A stretch of DNA of 64,000 bases, taken from Turnera subulata (lineage: Eukaryota; Streptophyta; Magnoliopsida; Malpighiales; Passifloraceae). The position numbers and the translations under genes were made by a program. Position 1 is the stretch's first letter; the number at the start of each line of letters is the position of its first letter. The stretch lies in contig JAKUCV010006861.1 of assembly GCA_028386065.3 (NCBI GenBank), forward strand, positions 3,570 to 67,569. The letters run 5' to 3'. The notes beneath the pieces are model-generated. The model was not told the origin of the DNA and made no database searches. It saw nothing but the letters and a program-made list of their open reading frames with translations. Below are positions 11,109 through 22,649 of the stretch, one piece after another.

Positions 11109-11539
11109 TTACATTCTTCTTGCTCTCCCAAATTCATGACATTTTTATTTAGCCAACTCCTTTGGTATAATATTGCAAATTAAAACCTTCAGTCTCGCAT
11201 TGAGCTCTCATACATAAGCTTTGTAATTAACCAGACATATCTCATTTCTGTAAGACTTTTTTTTGGCAACTATTTCTGTAAGACTTGTCATCAGACTCCT
11301 CGGTATCTTCATATATTTAAATTTACTAGTTTTTTCTACATGTGCGATACACGTGGCATAATATTATACTTTTTAAATCACGTTGTATAGTATTAATTTT
11401 AATTTTAAAAAGAACTTACATATAAAATTTAAACAAACGGATACGTAATATTTAGAATTAGTTTATGTAGTGGAATATAAATTTATAAAATCTATTATTG
11501 TTAATGATATTTTTTAATCCTTTGATATTGTAAAGTACA
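11109..11539. other. AT-rich intergenic stretch, nothing recognised
   Basis: No open frame with family resemblance, no inverted repeat and no RNA gene was seen between the Pack-MULE and the LTR that starts at 11540. Confidence 0.5.
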
Positions 11540-13597
11540 TGAAACGACCGCATCCCAAAATCAAATATACAAACATAAATAACCATGAAAAGACAAAAAA
11601 GCCCTTGAGACCAGGGATGCCAAATTCCATGTGAAACATATCATTGAAATCTCGGAAAAAAAAAAATTATACATCGGGATGCTAAAAGACTCAAAAACAA
11701 ATTAGGCTTATCAAGCCAAGCAAACACCGGTAAACCAACCAGAAAACAACAGTGTTCAATCCAAATAATACAAAACAACATCCCAATAAGTTATGCAGCG
11801 AAAATCAATAACGAGTCCAATGACAAATACAAACATATGAAGTGTCAACCTATGGGTCCGTCCCCGAAGGAAAGTAGGCACAGTTACCTGGATACATCCT
11901 TGATCCACGATCAGTCAACCTGTGTGTAAAAGTGAGGGGTGAGACCAACCACTGTCTCACCATAAACAAATAAACCAGAATATACATATACAAATCAATC
12001 GCGAGTACATCAGTTCCTGGCAGTAATAGCCACAGTGCACAAAACAAAGTCAACATCAGGCTTTTATCCCACACTTAACACAAATCATCTTATTGAAGTG
12101 ATAGTTTATCCTTTATTAACTTTGAATATTTTATTAGAGCCCTCTACTGTGTGCGTCGGGCGCGGTAGCAACTGGCCAGCTCCCCAGGGCGTATGCCCAA
12201 CATAGAACATATATATATATATAAATATCAACACACCGGAATGGGTAAGTTCCGACAAAAGAAAACCACTAACAACCAAGTGGCCGAAAACTCTAAGAGG
12301 GGTGCTCTCCTCAAGGGAATACATAAATAAGAATCTTGGGGCACACCCATCAGTCCCCAACTCGTCGGCTCTGTGAGGGGTGCTCTCACCAAAAGAATAG
12401 GTAATAACAAATAACCAAGGGGTACACCCGACAATCCCCAAGGCGCCGGCTCTGTGAGGGGTACTCTCACTAATATACTAATCGAGGTGCGTACCCATCA
12501 ATCCCCTCGTCGCCGTCTCTGTGAGTACCACACACTATCATAACAGGACCCGAGGGGTACCCTCTCTCCCTCTCGGTGCTTTCGGTCAACAGCCCCACAG
12601 TAGATCGTATATTATTCAGGATCACTAATTATTAGTTATGCCTTAAGTATAAGATGATTCTCAAAGTGTGTATGCAGGTGGTGTGCCACCAAAGATAGTC
12701 TCTAAGCCGAGCCTAAAGCTCTCATTAACACATGATAAAGGCAAAACAACACATACCATAAAACAAGGCAATACCAGCCCATAAATAATTAACACAGCAT
12801 CGTCAGACCAAATTAATTAACATGGCATCACCAGCTCACAACAATTAGTAAGGCATTATCAGCTCATAACAATTAACACGGCAACGAAGTGCATATACAA
12901 ACAGGCACACAGCACAGCCAGAGCATGTATCACAACAAGCTGAACCAGACATAAAATTCTTGCAACATTTATCCATTTACCACACGATGTACCAAGACTA
13001 TCAACCTGAGTACCCTAGGCAGTAAAGCATATAAAGGTTTATATGTCCTCACCTTGGCCATATTAATTGCCTCAGAAAATGAAACCTTGTCCTGCCTCAA
13101 CATATCCTATATCCGTAAGATCCTACGAATACACACACCACATAAGATGTTTATTTAACAACTAAATAAATACATGCCAAACACATGATCCTGGGTTCAA
13201 CCCAATCAATTCTTAAACTCTCACGGAACCCATCCATCAGATCTATAGTCCTTCAATCCAATTATCTAAAAATACTCAAAAAGCCCCAAGTAAACCATTG
13301 AACCTAAAACCCAATTCATGGATTAATCTTTGTTTTAGGCCTAAAGCCCATCTCAAGTAAATTATTCGTTATTGGCCTGAAGCCCATATCATCAAAATCC
13401 ATCACTAAACCCAACCATGTCCTTGGGCTTAGAGCCCATTCTTATTAAGTCCAAAATTAGTACATCCAAGGTTCAGTGTATCGTTATTGGGCCTGGGCCC
13501 AGTTTCTTAATTCCCGTTTTGAGGCATACCCGAGCCCAAGGTCATCCATCCTACAAAAACTACGCATGTTGGAAGTATTTCGGCCACGTGCCACTCT

Positions 13598-13644
<47 letters not shown>

Positions 13645-14239
13645 CTCACGGGTTCTACTATACCCGGTTATTCCTGATACATCAATTACACCCTTTAATA
13701 CAATACATGCCATGGATGGAAATAAAATTACAGCATCATCGGAAACAATACTGTTAAAAGCCGAAGAAGATTCCGTCCTACAGGAATAACACCCACTCGC
13801 CGGAACAGCAACCCTCTCGCCGGATTCCGGCCACTCCTTACCGGAACAGTAACTGAACTCAAAAGAACAACACCACCACTAATGGTAAAAAGGATCTGTC
13901 TAGGCAGCAGCAGATCCGCGAGTGAGGCCTCTGTACTCCACAACGACACAACCAGAGCCACTAAAAACCCAGCGACCTGACACCACTGCCTCAACAAACC
14001 TCACCTCACAACTACCCGACCACCACCATCCGGGCACCCCAACCACCAACTTCAGTCAGGCCAGGACCCACGCTAGGACGCTGCTACCCCCCCGGCCAAG
14101 GACGACCACCACGCCCAACAACGAACCACAACCGGAACAACAACAACAAAGGAACCCAAATCGGGTTAATCCCACTACACAACAACCTCAAACGGCCAAT
14201 GAAAGGAACTAAAAAGGAAGAGGAAGGGGAAATCCATGG
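11540..14239 (-). mobile_element. 3' LTR of chromovirus element C, first part (split by element D)
   Basis: In plus orientation it begins TGAAACGACCGCATCCC, a decayed form of the family's LTR end (TGAAACACCCGTGTCCC). It carries the family landmarks in order: GTGAGACCAACCACTGTCTC at 11939, CCCTCTACTGTGTGCGTCG at 12141, the GGCCT/AGGCCC repeats near 13330-13500, and Arg-codon-like CCGGA repeats near 13800. It stops at 14239, where element D begins, and resumes at 21967-22626. The two parts add to 3360 bp, matching the 3359-bp LTR of D. Many point changes relative to the other copies make it an old LTR. Confidence 0.8.
13599..13643. repeat. Homopolymer run of 45 C
   Basis: Forty-five consecutive C sit inside the old LTR, at a place where the other copies have ordinary sequence. 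It gives rise to spurious poly-Pro and poly-Gly frames on both strands. It may be a true expansion or an assembly error. Confidence 0.9.
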
Positions 14240-17200
14240 TGTAACGCCCCGAATTTTCATAATTTATTTTTTCGGAATTTTCGAAATTTTTATTCCAATT
14301 TTACCCTTGAGGAAATTCCGGATTTTTGGAGAAGGAAATAAATTATTTTACCTTGGTTATATGGGAATTAAGTCGATGGTATGACGGGTTCGGCTTTCGT
14401 TGGAGTTTAATCGGGTTTCGGGTTTGGAAATTAAAGTTTGAAGTAGTTTCCTAGAAACTACGTCGTTTTGGTTATTGTAAAAAAAAAAATAATAATAATA
14501 ATAAAATCGCGTTGACCGGGCGGGGGGTTGACCGCGCCTAAGCGGACGACGGGTCGTCCACTAGGGCGGCCAAGCCCTAACCCGAGTCCTCTGCTTTTTC
14601 TTCTCGTTTCTCCTTCTTTTTCTTAATTCTTTTTCTCTTCTTCTCCAAAACCGGCGCCGCCTTTCCCCCCATTACCCTTCTCCCTCTTCCTCTTCTTCTC
14701 TCTTCCTCTCATCTCCTCTCCTCCTCTCTTGTTCTTTTCTACTTCTTCACGAGAGCACGCCATCGCCGCCACCCACTGTCTTCTTCTTCTTCTTCTTCGT
14801 TGAGCTCCGCCGCCGTTCTCGTCGCAGTCACCGCCGCCGGTCGAGTTTTGCATGTGGAGGGAAGTGCACGGTGGGGGCTCGGCTCGCACGTGAAGGACTG
14901 CTGAGGGGGTCGAGAGGCCGCCTTCGTCTTCTGTCAGGTAAGCTGCCGCCTCTGTTTCTTTTCTCTTTTCCTTCTTTGCATCTTGTGGGATCGAATTGAC
15001 CCGTGGTGGGTTGTTGTTGGCTGCTTCTTGTGTCGTCGGCGGTGGTTGTTGGTTGCGATTGGTTTTTGGTGGCGTTGGAGGGTGGTTGTCGTTTCACTGC
15101 TGTGGGGGTCGGGGGTTGTTTTGGGGCAGATCCAAGGCTCGGGGAAGACGATTGGCAGTGGAGACCTCGAGGACTATGTTCGAGTCCACACCGCCGTTGC
15201 CGCCATCGCTGGGGATGCGTGGCCGTCGGACGGCGGTCGTTCTGCACGGTGTTGGGTTATTGACGGTGAGCCCTTCTGCGGGTATCGGGTCTGTGGTACA
15301 CGATCGAGGCGAGGTCTGGAGCGGTCGTTGGATTGTGCGGGGTTGTTGTCGCAGACCCGGATTTGATGTTTGGCAGACCCGAAACTGTTGAGGGTAGGCA
15401 AATCCGGTAAGAAACCAAAGTCGCAATTTGTTCCTTTGCTCGTTATGATATTTTATGTTGTTGTTCGTGGACTTAAAATCGATTGGCGTGGGTTCTGGAA
15501 TTGGGGCAGGTTGCTGTGGATTTTCTGGCTTCTCGGGTCACTATTCTGGCGAGGGTTGACCGGAATCCGGCGAGCTCGGGAATTTTCCCGGCGAGTGCTC
15601 GGGTGCAGTTCCGGCAGACAGAATTTCTTTCCAACTTTTACACGATAAATCCGGTTTAGTTCCGTTTTCATTTTTATGTATATGCTCCGGTATTGTCGAG
15701 TACATGTACATTTATAAAACAAAGAGACTTAGTGGAAATCGGGTTTGGAGAGTTGAGTGGCGTGGCCGGTACATGTCCGACGCACGTGGTATCATTAGGC
15801 CAGAAATATTAGGCTCGGGTTTTACTAAGTAATATGATTTTCATGACGGACTGGGCCCAAGCCCATTTAAGATACACTATGTCTAATATGGATTTAAGGA
15901 TGGGTTTTAAGCCCAATGTAAAATGTGAATAGGGCTTAATAGTGATTTGGATATATGGGCTATAGGCCCAATAAAGAGTAGTTAATTTAAGATGGGTTTT
16001 AGGCCCACTGGCTTAAAATGATAACGGGCTTTAGGCCCAGATATAAGTTTGGACATGGTTTGGGCTTTAAGCCCAATAAGGTGTAATTGATTTAATATGG
16101 GCTTTAGGCCTAAATAAGATTAAGGTATGATTTGGGCCTCGGGCCCAATGGAAAATTTAACCTGTTAAACATTATTCATATAGGCATGAGATCACAGGAC
16201 TTGAGGATAATGATTGGGCTTAAGGGCTCAAAATGATACATCGATATAAGTACGTTCTAGAGTACATTCGTAATTGTTGTATGTGTACCTTATACATGGT
16301 CGCATTTCTTTTGTTAGGTATATAGGATATGTTGAGGCGGAACAAGGCTTCAGGTTCCGAAACAATTGATAAGGCCCAGGTGAGGACTTATAAACCTTTG
16401 TATGCATTACTGCCTACAATGCTCGGTTAACTGTCTTGATATATATAAAGTGGTATTAATTGTTGGTCTCGAAAGTTGTATGCGTGCTTGTTTGATGTGC
16501 TGATGTGGCTATCTGCGAGTGTACTGTGTTGGTGATATCTCTGATGTTGTATGCATGATTTGTGAACTGTGTACCAGTGTGATATATTATGCCTGTCGTG
16601 CAAGAGTTGTTTTGTGTGTTAAATAACGTGATATATGGTTTTGTGGTTTGTGTGGTGGATTGTGGGCTGGAGGCCCGGACTTGAGTTTAAGTTGTTAAAT
16701 CCACACAACCCTGATTGAAATAACGTATGGTACAACTCTTAAGGAATAAATGTGAATAACGAATTATAATTAAGTCTACTGTGGGGCTGTTGACCGGTTG
16801 GTTCGAGCGGGAAGTAATACCCCTCGGGATGGCATGCGGGTTTGCATGTGGGCCTGTGATGGCCGGTTCTACCTCCCTCCTTCTACCTTCCCCTTTCTAC
16901 CTCCCTCTTTCTCTCTGTCTCTCTCTCTCTTTATGGATATGTTGGGCTTTGTGCCTGGTTTATTTGGGCTTCGTGCCTGGTTTATTTGGGCTTATGCCTG
17001 GTTGTCTCATGAGACGGGACCGAGCTCGACGCACACAGTAGAGGGCCCTAAATAAAATACTTAACCTTAATAACAGAGATAATAGTATAAGTAATGATAG
17101 TGATGGTTGAAGTCTGGTGATGACTGGTGTTATGTATTGTGAATTGTTGTGCTCTGAGTTTGCTGTTGCCATTGCCGGTGTACTTGTAGTTGATTTGTTT

Positions 17201-17598
17201 TGTATATTATTGGTTTATTTGTCTGCGGTGAGACAGTGGTTGGTCTCACCCCCTCACAGTTTTACACAGGTTAGCTGATCGATGATCAGAAGAGCATATC
17301 AGCAGGTGGCGATGCTTTCCTCTCTTCGGGTCGGATCCATAGAGTTCACTGCATACATGTTATCTTATGTTTAGTCTTCCGCTGCATACTCGTTGTTGTG
17401 TAATTTGTTGTACACTTGTTCATTGGTTATGTTGTTTATATTGTATCCCGGGTAGAAGGGTATGTTGGTCACTTCACTTGATGTATATTCTTTATTGAAT
17501 AATTTGGGATACGGGTGTCCCGGGAATGATAAGGGCAATTTGGTCAATCTGTAATTAATTTATAACTTATATTAATAAATTGGGACACGGGTGTTTCA
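14240..17598 (+). repeat. 5' LTR of element D (3359 bp)
   Basis: Starts TGTAACGCCCCGAATTTTC and ends GACACGGGTGTTTCA. It contains a CT-rich leader (14590-14760), a GC-rich stretch with a possible splice donor GGTAAGC at 14936-14942, a field of GGGCTTTAGGCCCA-type palindromes (15841-16150), a CTCTCT microsatellite near 16905-16930 and three tandem TTTGGGCTTCGTGCCTGG-like units near 16940-17000. GC-rich open frames here (for example 14983-15391) recur in the second LTR and have no protein resemblance. Confidence 0.85.
15841..16150. repeat. Cluster of TGGGCTTTAGGCCCA-type palindromes (site II boxes), 5' LTR of D
   Basis: About nine imperfect palindromes of the form TGGGCNNNAGGCCCA or GGGCTTAAGCCC are spaced 25-60 bp apart. 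Each arm is a TGGGCY site II box. The cluster recurs at the same LTR position in elements C, E, G and H. Confidence 0.75.
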
Positions 17599-19054
17599 GT
17601 TGGTAGCGGAGCAGGCTGTAGTTCCTTCGGGATGTGTTTGTATGTTTTATGCTCTTATGTGCATAAGTCTGCTCTTTTTGGGTCGTCTATTGCATTGTCA
17701 TATGCATTCATATAGTGAGTCGTACTGTGGATCCGGTGGAGGACACGCACCTGCTGAGGGTCGGAGTGACCCGGTATTATTGTGTAAATGATATGCTTAC
17801 CTTTACAGCTTAGGCTGTAGTAAAGATTATTTTGTGGTTTATCCACTGATCTATTAGAGTCGGTGTAGACTCTTGAATCTTGGTGTATGTTCCTTGTCTA
17901 TGACGAACTGGCCAATACAAGTAAGAACCATCAATTTGTTTTCGGGTGTTAAGTCTGTTAGGAGATGATCGTATGTGATACTTGTAGATTTGATTCTTGT
18001 GATCTTGGTGATCAAGTTGTTCGTGGTTTGATTATATAAACGTGAGGAATTGCAGTTACTTGTGGAATTATTTTATGGCTAGATCTTGTTCGGAGTGCGA
18101 GATGATTTCTTGAACTAATTTGAGGATTGATCTAATGGTATATTTGGAAAAAAATCTTTTAAAGATACTTGAGGTACTAAACTTTGATGAGTTTGGGGAT
18201 ATTAATGATGATTGCGATAAAAAAAGGTTTTGATCATGAATTTCTGTTGAGGTTATAGTCCATGTGTTGGAAGTAGGATAATGGTGGTATGTTCATATTG
18301 AGTTTTGATTCTTTTGAGATGATCTCGAGTACTGTGATTTAGTTGCTAGTTTGTTAAGTTACGTCATGAGATATACATTGATGTTTTAGGTTCTTTATCA
18401 AAATCATTATGATGATCGTGGTGGTTATGGTTCGAGAGAAAGATTCATGAATATGAGTATGTAGGGATGTTTAGGTCTTAAGGAATCCAAGGTATAGAGT
18501 TATAAGTATGATTTTTCGGTGATGTTCGGTTTCTAGTGCCTAAGGTTTGATCAAGGATATATACGATTCTGGCTGAATTGGTGTGTGATAAAGGAAATAC
18601 TTGAGGTTCGAAACATGTGATAGATTATGGATTTTTGGTCTTGAGGTATTCACAATGGGGGTGACGATCTTGTTACTTAGGTAACAACTTGGGGTTCTGT
18701 GTTAGAGGATATGTGTAATGGATTAAAAGATTGATCATATTTTTGGTTGATTGATGGTAAATGAAACGGTTTATGGGTTCTAATATCAATATTGTTGATT
18801 ATGATTGGATAAGATTCTTTGTTTAGAGCTTTGATCTTATGACCTATTGACCATGTTAGACTCAGTCGATGATTGACTTGGGCATTTTGGGTTCTTGCTT
18901 GGAAATGTATTTGATGGACATGATGGTTCTACTTGGTGGTTTTGGCCAACGGTATTTGGATAGCGGGTAACACTTGATGGTGTCAGTTAAGCACTTGGCT
19001 GCTTGACTTATTCTACAAATTTCGAGGACGAAATTTTGTTAAGTGGGGTAGAAC
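17599..19054 (+). other. Non-coding interior of element D with PBS and polypurine tract
   Basis: The motif TTGGTAGCGGAGCAGG at 17600-17615 follows the LTR by one base. It resembles the plant initiator-Met tRNA site (TGGTATCAGAGC) with changes shared by elements G and H. The interior is T/G-rich, without any frame longer than about 66 codons. It ends in TTCGAGGACGAAATTTTG and then AAGTGGGGTAGAAC, the same purine tract that precedes the 3' LTR of the coding element G. No coding relic of gag or pol was recognised. Confidence 0.75.
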
Positions 19055-21966
19055 TGTAACGCCCCGAATTTTCATAATTTGTTTTTTCGGAATTTTCGAA
19101 ATTTTTATTCCAATTTTACCCTTGAGGAAATTCCGGATTTTTGGACAAGGAAATAAATTATTTTACCTTGGTTATATGGGAATTAAGTCGATGGTATGAC
19201 GGGTTCGGCTTTCGTTGGAGTTTAATCGGGTTTCGGGGTTGGAAATTAAAGTTTGAAGTAGTTTCCTAGAAACTACGTCGTTTTGGTTATTGTAAAAAAA
19301 AAATAATAATAATAATAATAAAATCGCGTTGACCGGGCGGGGGGTTGACCGCGCCTAAGCGGACGACGGGTCGTCCACTAGGGCGGCCAAGCCCTAACCC
19401 GAGTCCTCTCCTTTTTCTTCTCGTTTCTCCTTCTTTTTCTTAATTCTTTTTCTCTTCTTCTCCAAAACCGGCGCCGCCTTTCCCCCCATTACCCTTCTCC
19501 CTCTTCCTCTTCTTCTCTCTTCCTCTCATCTCCTCTCCTCCTCTCTTGTTCTTTTCTACTTCTTCACGAGAGCACGCCATCGCCGCCACCCACTGTCTTC
19601 TTCTTCTTCTTCGTTGAGCTCCGCCGCCGTTCTCGTCGCAGTCACCGCCGCCGGTCGAGTTTTGCGTGTGGAGGGAAGTGCACGGTGGGGGCTCGGCTCG
19701 CACGTGAAGGACTGCTGAGGGGGTCGAGAGGCCGCCTTCGTCTTCTGTCGGGTAAGCTGCCGCCTCTGTTTCTTTTCTCTTTTCCTTCTTTGCATCTTGT
19801 GGGATCGAATTGACCCGTGGTGGGTTGTTGTTGGCTGCTTCTTGTGTCGTCGGCGGTGGTTGTTGGTTGCGGTTGGTTTTTGGTGGCGTTGGAGGGTGGT
19901 TGTCGTTTCACTGCTGTGGGGGCCGGGGGTTGTTTCGGGGCAGATCCAAGGCTCGGGGAAGACGATTGGCAGCGGAGACCTCGAGGACTATGTTCGAGTC
20001 CACACCGCCGTTGCCGCCATCGCTGGGGATGCGTGGCCGTCGGACGGCGGTCGTTCTGCACGGTGTTGGGTTATTGACGGTGAGCCCTTCTGCGGGTATC
20101 GGGTCTGTGGTACACGATCGAGGCGAGGTCTGGAGCGGTCGTTGGATTGTGCGGGGTTGTTGTCGCAGACCCGGATTTGATGTCTGGCAGACCCAAAACT
20201 GTTGAGGGTAGGCAAATCCGGTAAGAAACCAAAGTCGCAATTTGTTCCTTTGCTCGTTATGATATTTTATGTTGTTGTTCGTGGACTTAAAATCGATTGG
20301 CGTGGGTTCTGGAATTGGGGCAGGTTGCTGTGGATTTTCTGGCTTCTCGGGTCACTATTCTGGCGAGGGTTGACCGGAATCCGGCGAGCTCGGGAATTTT
20401 CCCGGCGAGTGCTCGGGTGCAGTTCCGGCAGACAGAATTTCTTTCCAGCTTTTACACGGTAAATCCGGTTTAGTTCCGTTTTCATTTTTATGTATATGCT
20501 CCGGTATTGTCGAGTACATGTACATTTATAAAACAAAGAGACTTAGTGGAAATCGGGTTTGGAGAGTTGAGTGGCGTGGCCGGTACATGTCCGACGCACG
20601 TGGTATCATTAGGCCAGAAATATTAGGCTCGGGTTTTACTAAGTAATATGATTTTCATGACGGACTGGGCCCAAGCCCATTTAAGATACACTATGTCTAA
20701 TATGGATTTAAGGATGGGTTTTAAGCCCAATGTAAAATGTGAATAGGACTTAATAGTGATTTGGATATATGGGCTATAGGCCCAATAAAGAGTAGTTAAT
20801 TTAAGATGGGTTTTAGGCCCACTGGCTTAAAATGATAACGGGCTTTAGGCCCAGATATAAGTTTGGACATGGTTTGGGCTTTNCGAGTGTACTGTGTTGG
20901 TGATATCTCTGATGTTGTATGCATGATTTGTGAACTGTGTACCAGTGTGATATATTATGCCTGTCGTGCAAGAGTTGTTTTGTGTGTTAAATAACGTGAT
21001 ATATGGTTTTGTGGTTTGTGTGGTGGATTGTGGGCTGGAGGCCCGGACTTGAGTTTAAGTTGTTAAATCCACACAACCCTGACTGAAATGACGTATGGTA
21101 CAACTCTTAAGGAATAAATGTGAATAACGAATTATAATTAAGTCTACTGTGGGGCTGTTGACCGGTTGGTTCGAGCGGGAAGTAATACCCCTCGGGATGG
21201 CATGCGGGTTTGCATGTGGGCCTGTGATGGCCGGTTCTACCTCCCTCCTTCTACCTCCCCCTTTCTACCTCCCTTTTTCTCTCTGTCTCTCTCTCTCTTT
21301 ATGGATATGTTGGGCTTCGTGCCTGGTTTATTTGGGCTTCGTGCCTGGTTTATTTGGGCTTATGCCTGGTTGTCTCATGAGACGGGACCGAGCTCGACGC
21401 ACACAGTAGAGGGCCCTAAATAAAATACTTAACCTTAATAACAGAGATAATAGTATAAGTAATGATAGTGATGGTTGAAGTCTGGTGATGACTGGTGTTA
21501 TGTATTGTGAATTGTTGTGCTCTGAGTTTGCTGTTGCCATTGCCGGTGTACTTGTAGTTGATTTGTTTTGTATATTATTGGTTTATTTGTCTGCAGTGAG
21601 ACAGTGGTTGGTCTCACCCCCTCACAGTTTTACACAGGTTAGCTGATCGATGATCAGAAGAGCATATCAGCAGGTGGCGGTGCTTTCCTCTCTTCGGGTC
21701 GGATCCATAGAGTTCACTGCATACATGTTATCTTATGTTTAGTCTTCCGCTGCATACTCGTTGTTGTGTAATTTGTTGTACACTTGTTCATTGGTTATGT
21801 TGTTTATATTGTATCCCGGGTAGAAGGGCATGTTGGTCACTTCACTTGATGTATATTCTTTATTGAATAATTTGGGATACGGGTGTCCCGGGAATGATAA
21901 GGGCAATTTGGTCAATCTGTAATTAATTTATAACTTATATTAAAAAATTGGGACACGGGTGTTTCA
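19055..21966 (+). repeat. 3' LTR of element D, with an assembly gap
   Basis: Near-identical to 14240-17598. At the single N at 20883 the sequence jumps from the equivalent of about 16072 to about 16517, so about 445 bp are missing from the assembly. The palindrome cluster is cut by this gap. Confidence 0.85.
20883..20883. other. Assembly gap (single N)
   Basis: Comparison with the first LTR of D shows about 445 bp absent here; the N does not represent one unknown base. Confidence 0.8.
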
Positions 21967-22626
21967 TGCCTACTGGCAATATACGAAGGCGGCTAACGGG
22001 CGACGATTCGAGTCAAGATCCCGAGCCCAAATCGTGTGCAAGCCGGCGCTCCTGCCACAAGCTCTCCTCGAATAGCTCTCCTCTCGTGCAGGTGCTAGAT
22101 GACGGTGGCGTCGAGAGGAAGAAGAAGCTAAGGGTGGTGGCGTGCGAGTTTCTGGAGGAGAGAGAGAAGAGAAAAGAAGAAGAGAAGTAGGGAGGCGCCG
22201 TCGAGTGTGGGGGAGAAATGAAAGAAAAGAGGAAAGGAGGAAAAGAAGAAAGAGGAGAGGAGAGTTTTTAGGGTTGGGCCGGCTCAGTCCTGAAATGACG
22301 TCGTTTCGGACTGAGGCGCGGTCAACCCTCGCCAGTCAACACGGATTCTTCTTCTTTTTTTTCTCACTTGACTCCTCAGAACGACGTAGTTTCATTTAAA
22401 TTACATAAAAAAATTTCCTCAGAAACCCCCCCCCCCCCTCCGAACTCGAAACGATTCGGAACGGAACCTCAGTTTAAGAAAACTCCAAAAATAAAACAGA
22501 AAAAAAAAACCATGGAAAAAAAATTAATCCCTTTGACCAGAAGTCCTGCAAATTCTTGAGGATAAGAATGGAGACCAAATTTCAAAAATTTTCATAAATT
22601 AATTTATGAAAAATCAGGGCGTTACA
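21967..22626 (-). mobile_element. 3' LTR of element C, second part
   Basis: Read on the minus strand from 22626 it begins TGTAACGCCCTGATTTTTC and has the family's GGGTTGACCGCGCC and CT-rich leader. It continues across element D at 14239. Together the parts make a 3360-bp LTR. The purine-rich frames at 21948-22399 are the reverse of the CT leader and are not genes. Confidence 0.75.
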
Positions 22627-22645
22627 ATTCTACCCCACTTATGAA
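22627..22645 (-). other. Polypurine tract of element C
   Basis: On the minus strand, CATAAGTGGGGTAGAAT immediately precedes the LTR start at 22626. It matches AAGTGGGGTAGAAC before the second LTR of D and AAGTGGGGCAGAAC in G. Confidence 0.7.
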
Positions 22646-22649
22646 AATT

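Larger units (their letters stand above)
14240..21966 (+). mobile_element. Element D: LARD-like non-autonomous LTR element
   Basis: Two long direct LTRs (14240-17598 and 19055-21966) enclose a 1456-bp interior. A primer-binding-site-like motif follows the first LTR and a purine tract precedes the second. The interior has no gag or pol resemblance. Apart from the assembly gap at 20883, the LTRs differ only by scattered single bases (roughly one per hundred by eye), so the insertion is recent. The structure meets the description of a large retrotransposon derivative, presumably mobilised by proteins of related chromoviruses such as element G. Five bases on either side (CATGG / TGCCT) do not form a clean target duplication. 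Confidence 0.8.

Noticed and set aside
13417..13757. Poly-Pro and poly-Gly open frames
   Set aside because: Produced by the 45-C homopolymer; no conserved sequence on either side.
14983..15391. GC-rich frames of 86-131 codons, repeated at 19797-20205
   Set aside because: They lie in LTR leader DNA, overlap in all frames and lack any family motif; the repeat reflects the two LTRs.
14235..21971. CATGG/TGCCT as target duplication of element D
   Set aside because: The two pentamers do not match.
22142..22399. Arg/Glu-rich frames (also at 37306-37761 and 44754-45095)
   Set aside because: Reverse or alternate frames of CT-rich LTR leaders.
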